A DNA stretch of 44,546 bases from Planctomycetota bacterium. Its GTDB lineage: Bacteria > Planctomycetota > UBA1135 > UBA2386. Positions 42,522-44,546 of this stretch are shown here, in pieces (the first letter of the stretch is position 1; every line of letters starts with the position of its first letter). The stretch spans positions 1-44,546 of the forward strand of contig JACRLW010000125.1 of the NCBI GenBank assembly GCA_016235155.1, written 5' to 3'. The position numbers and the translations under genes were made by a program. The notes beneath the pieces were generated by a model. That model was not told where the DNA came from, did not search any database, and saw nothing but the letters and a program-made list of their open reading frames with translations.

Positions 42522-44411
42522 TCACAGGATGTCGAGGATCCCGGTGACGCCGTTGCTGATGGTCGCAATCGGCGCGCGGTAGTTGACGCACCGCGCGTAC
42601 GCCTCGTTCCACGGCAGGTCGCCGCGGTCGCACGCGCCACCCACGGCGGCGAGCACGAACGCGCGCGCGAGGTCGGGCAGGTCCTTCTCGCCGAGCAGGC
42701 CGAGCAGCGGATCGATGGCGCGACGATCGCCGATGTAGCGGAACGCGAGCGCGATGCCGGCGAGTCGTCCGACCGACTCGTCCTTCTTGCGCAGCATCGA
42801 CGCGAGCGCCTGGCCGGCGCCGATCGGGTCGAGCAGACCGAAGCCGATCGCCGCTTGCGCGAGCAGGGACGGCCGGTACTCCGCCTCGTCGAGCACCGCG
42901 GCGATCGTCGGCACCGCGGTGACGTCGCCGATCATCCCGAGCGCGACGCACAGGTAACCGGCGAGCTGGTCGCGACGCCGGTGCTTCACGAGCAGGCGCA
43001 ACATCTCGTCGATGGCCGGCTGGTGCTTCATCAGCCCGAGCGCGATCGCGCTTGCCGCGCGGACGTCGTCGTTCTCGACCTCGCGCAGCGTGCGCAGCAG
43101 CAACGCCGCGGCGGCGGTGTCCGGTGCACCACCGCGTTCGAGTTCCCCGCGCGCGAGCACGCCGAGCGCGAGCGCGAGCCAAGGCCGTTCCGTCCCCTTC
43201 TGGCCGCGCGGGAGTTCGCGCAACAGGAACGCGCGGTTCGCTTCGCCGCCGATGCTCGCCAGCGCCATCAGGGCGAAGTACCGCGTGCCCTGATCCCTGC
43301 TGTCGGCCCACACCTTTTCGAGGGTCTCCGACACCGCGGTCCATTCCTCGCCGCGTTCGCGCGGTGGCACGAGTTCGCCGAGCGCCTGCGCCATCGACTG
43401 CAACACGTTGTCCGAGCGACGGCGCGCGGCGAGCGCATCGAGCCATGCCGCGCTGATCCGCCGGTGGTCGTTGCTCGTGCCGCGGCCGAGCAGACGCGCG
43501 ATCGCCGTCGGCGCGTGCGCCTGCACCACCTCGTCGCCGCGGCCGAGATCGCGCGCGAGGAACTTCTCCAGCACGGCGACCGACTCCCAGAGCAGCCGCT
43601 TCTGCTCCGCGACGCCCGCGTCGAGCGCGAGCACGCCGATCGCGTTCAGCGCGGCCGCGGCGACATCGCGGTCGGCGAGCGTGCGTTCGTCGAGCACGGC
43701 CGATGCGATCGCGAACACGCGTCGCTTCACCGCCACGTCGGCGCTGCCGTGCGCCGCGAGCCCGAGTCCATGGATGGCGAACGCGCGGACCCGCTCCTCG
43801 ATCGGCGTGCGGCCCGCGAGCTTGCGCCCAGCACCGCTGTCGGTCGCGAGTTGCACGAGGTCCTCGAAGACCTCGGCGAGTCCGCACAGACCGAGGGTCA
43901 AAGCAGCGGTCTCGCGCACTTCGAGGCTCCCGCGGCCGAGGCGGTTCTCGAACTGCGCTGGTACGTCGATCGACGGATGCGTGCGGCCGATCTTGGCGAG
44001 CGCGACGATCCCCGCGCCGCTGACGTCCGGCGAACTGGTCGAGTCCAGCGAGCGCACGATCGCGGGGATCACCCGGTCGATCAGTTCCGCCTCCGACGGC
44101 CGTCGATCGATCGCGCCGCTCCTGGTCCAGCCGTCGGCCGGCGCCGTGGCTCGCGGACCGAGCACCGTCTCGCGCAACGCCAGCCAATGATCCTTGTTGT
44201 ATTCCCACCAGAACTGCCAGCCGTCGAGGCTCGTGAGGCCGGACGGATCGCTCGGCCCCGGCGTGTTGGGTCCGCCCGTCGGCGTGGCGGGCGTCGGCGG
44301 TCCACCGGGTCCGGGCAGGAAGGGCGGCGAGGTCGGGCCGCGGTAGACGCCGCCGTGTGCGGCGAGCGACGTCGTGAGGAGGAGGACGCCGAGGACGGTG
44401 CGCGGACCCAT
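42522..44411 (-). CDS. Secreted HEAT-repeat protein
   Basis: A 629-residue protein with a signal peptide (MGPRTVLGVLLLTTSLAA) and then a Gly/Pro-rich segment (residues about 20-55, SPPFLPGPGGPPTPATPTGG), a style common in planctomycete exported proteins. HEAT-like repeats fill about 115-620 (SSPDVSGAGIVALAKIGRTH, SLEVRETAALTLGLCGL, DVAAAALNAIGVLAL, VAGYLCVALGMIGD-type units). Cys are few. It converges on the cytoplasmic HEAT gene with 12 bases between the stops. The function is unknown; a scaffold at the cell surface or in the periplasm is likely. Confidence 0.85.
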   Translation of the reverse strand: MGPRTVLGVLLLTTSLAAHGGVYRGPTSPPFLPGPGGPPTPATPTGGPNTPGPSDPSGLTSLDGWQFWWEYNKDHWLALRETVLGPRATAPADGWTRSGAIDRRPSEAELIDRVIPAIVRSLDSTSSPDVSGAGIVALAKIGRTHPSIDVPAQFENRLGRGSLEVRETAALTLGLCGLAEVFEDLVQLATDSGAGRKLAGRTPIEERVRAFAIHGLGLAAHGSADVAVKRRVFAIASAVLDERTLADRDVAAAALNAIGVLALDAGVAEQKRLLWESVAVLEKFLARDLGRGDEVVQAHAPTAIARLLGRGTSNDHRRISAAWLDALAARRRSDNVLQSMAQALGELVPPRERGEEWTAVSETLEKVWADSRDQGTRYFALMALASIGGEANRAFLLRELPRGQKGTERPWLALALGVLARGELERGGAPDTAAAALLLRTLREVENDDVRAASAIALGLMKHQPAIDEMLRLLVKHRRRDQLAGYLCVALGMIGDVTAVPTIAAVLDEAEYRPSLLAQAAIGFGLLDPIGAGQALASMLRKKDESVGRLAGIALAFRYIGDRRAIDPLLGLLGEKDLPDLARAFVLAAVGGACDRGDLPWNEAYARCVNYRAPIATISNGVTGILDIL

Positions 44412-44488
44412 GGCGTGAATGATGCGCGGCGGAGGGGTCCGCCGGTGCGATCGGCTCGACTAGTCCCTTCGCCCGCGGGAGGAACGGG

Positions 44489-44546
44489 ATGCGCATGGAT
44501 TCCTTCCCGGCCCGGCAGCGCTCCTCGGCCGCCCGGCTACACCGCG
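44489..44546 (+). CDS. Possible start of a further gene (cut by the right edge)
   Basis: GGGAGG (44477-44482) precedes ATG 44489, which opens a frame of 19 codons to the edge (MRMDSFPARQRSSAARLH). It is divergent from the secreted HEAT gene. Too little is visible for a product. Confidence 0.25.
   Translation, partial: MRMDSFPARQRSSAARLHR

Noticed and set aside
1..44546. tRNA, rRNA, CRISPR arrays and insertion sequences
   Set aside because: No regularly spaced repeats, transposase motifs or recognisable tRNA/rRNA sequence were seen; weak RNA genes could be missed without a covariance search.

Overview
The window is GC-rich DNA, densely coded on both strands, with no RNA genes, CRISPR arrays or insertion sequences that I could see. 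Several features point to a Planctomycetota bacterium. These are an ECF-type sigma factor overlapping a membrane Ser/Thr kinase with TPR repeats, a secreted sulfatase, WD40 and HEAT-repeat proteins, a cytochrome c / copper monooxygenase-fold / EF-hand protein, and many secreted orphan proteins ending their signal peptides in ...AQ. The phylum call is an inference from gene content; no rRNA marker is present.

Layout. 1-1872 (minus, cut by the left edge): a lipoprotein solute-binding domain fused in one frame to a MalF/UgpA-type ABC permease, with a perfect palindrome in its first codons. 2136-7026 (plus): sigma factor, Ser/Thr kinase and secreted protein, tightly coupled; 7027-8445 is a convergent secreted orphan whose stop codon abuts the previous stop. 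8677-10759: a DUF4287/DUF5655/YdeI-like fusion and an AAA ATPase with 18-bp-period direct repeats at its start. 10824-13264 (minus): a SNF2 helicase + SWIM zinc-finger pair in decay, with several internal deletions, frameshifts and an amber codon. 13320-17713: an SbcD-like nuclease and a YhaN/SbcC-like ATPase overlapping by ATGA. 17691-20022 (minus): a DUF1444-like protein and a sulfatase. 20160-23447: TetR regulator, DUF4287-SRPBCC protein and WD40 protein, all overlapping, behind two tandem dyad operators. 23469-24548 (minus): secreted orphan. 24667-28942: cytochrome c/PHM-fold/EF-hand protein, single-Cys redoxin lipoprotein, TonB-dependent receptor. 28955-30511 (minus): a solitary DNA methyltransferase followed by a possible 31-residue membrane peptide. 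30630-33356: DNA topoisomerase I, then a hairpin-rich 295-bp intergenic region. 33652-35357: MarR, DoxX and DODA-type dioxygenase with a shared operator motif. 35382-38482: LD-carboxypeptidase and S46 dipeptidyl-peptidase. 38631-42509: two PilT-family ATPases and a cytoplasmic HEAT-repeat protein. 42522-44411 (minus): a secreted HEAT-repeat protein. A possible new gene starts at the right edge.

Most of the window is chromosomal core and accessory content. The most unusual points are the binding-protein/permease fusion, the stepwise-deleted SNF2/SWIM module, the copper/cytochrome/redoxin/TonB cluster, and three regulator sites that can be read from the sequence (the palindrome at 1832, the TetR dyads at 20094-20132, the MarR sites at 33614 and 34136). 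No stretch over 300 bp lacks a gene; the largest gaps are 1873-2135 and 33357-33651.
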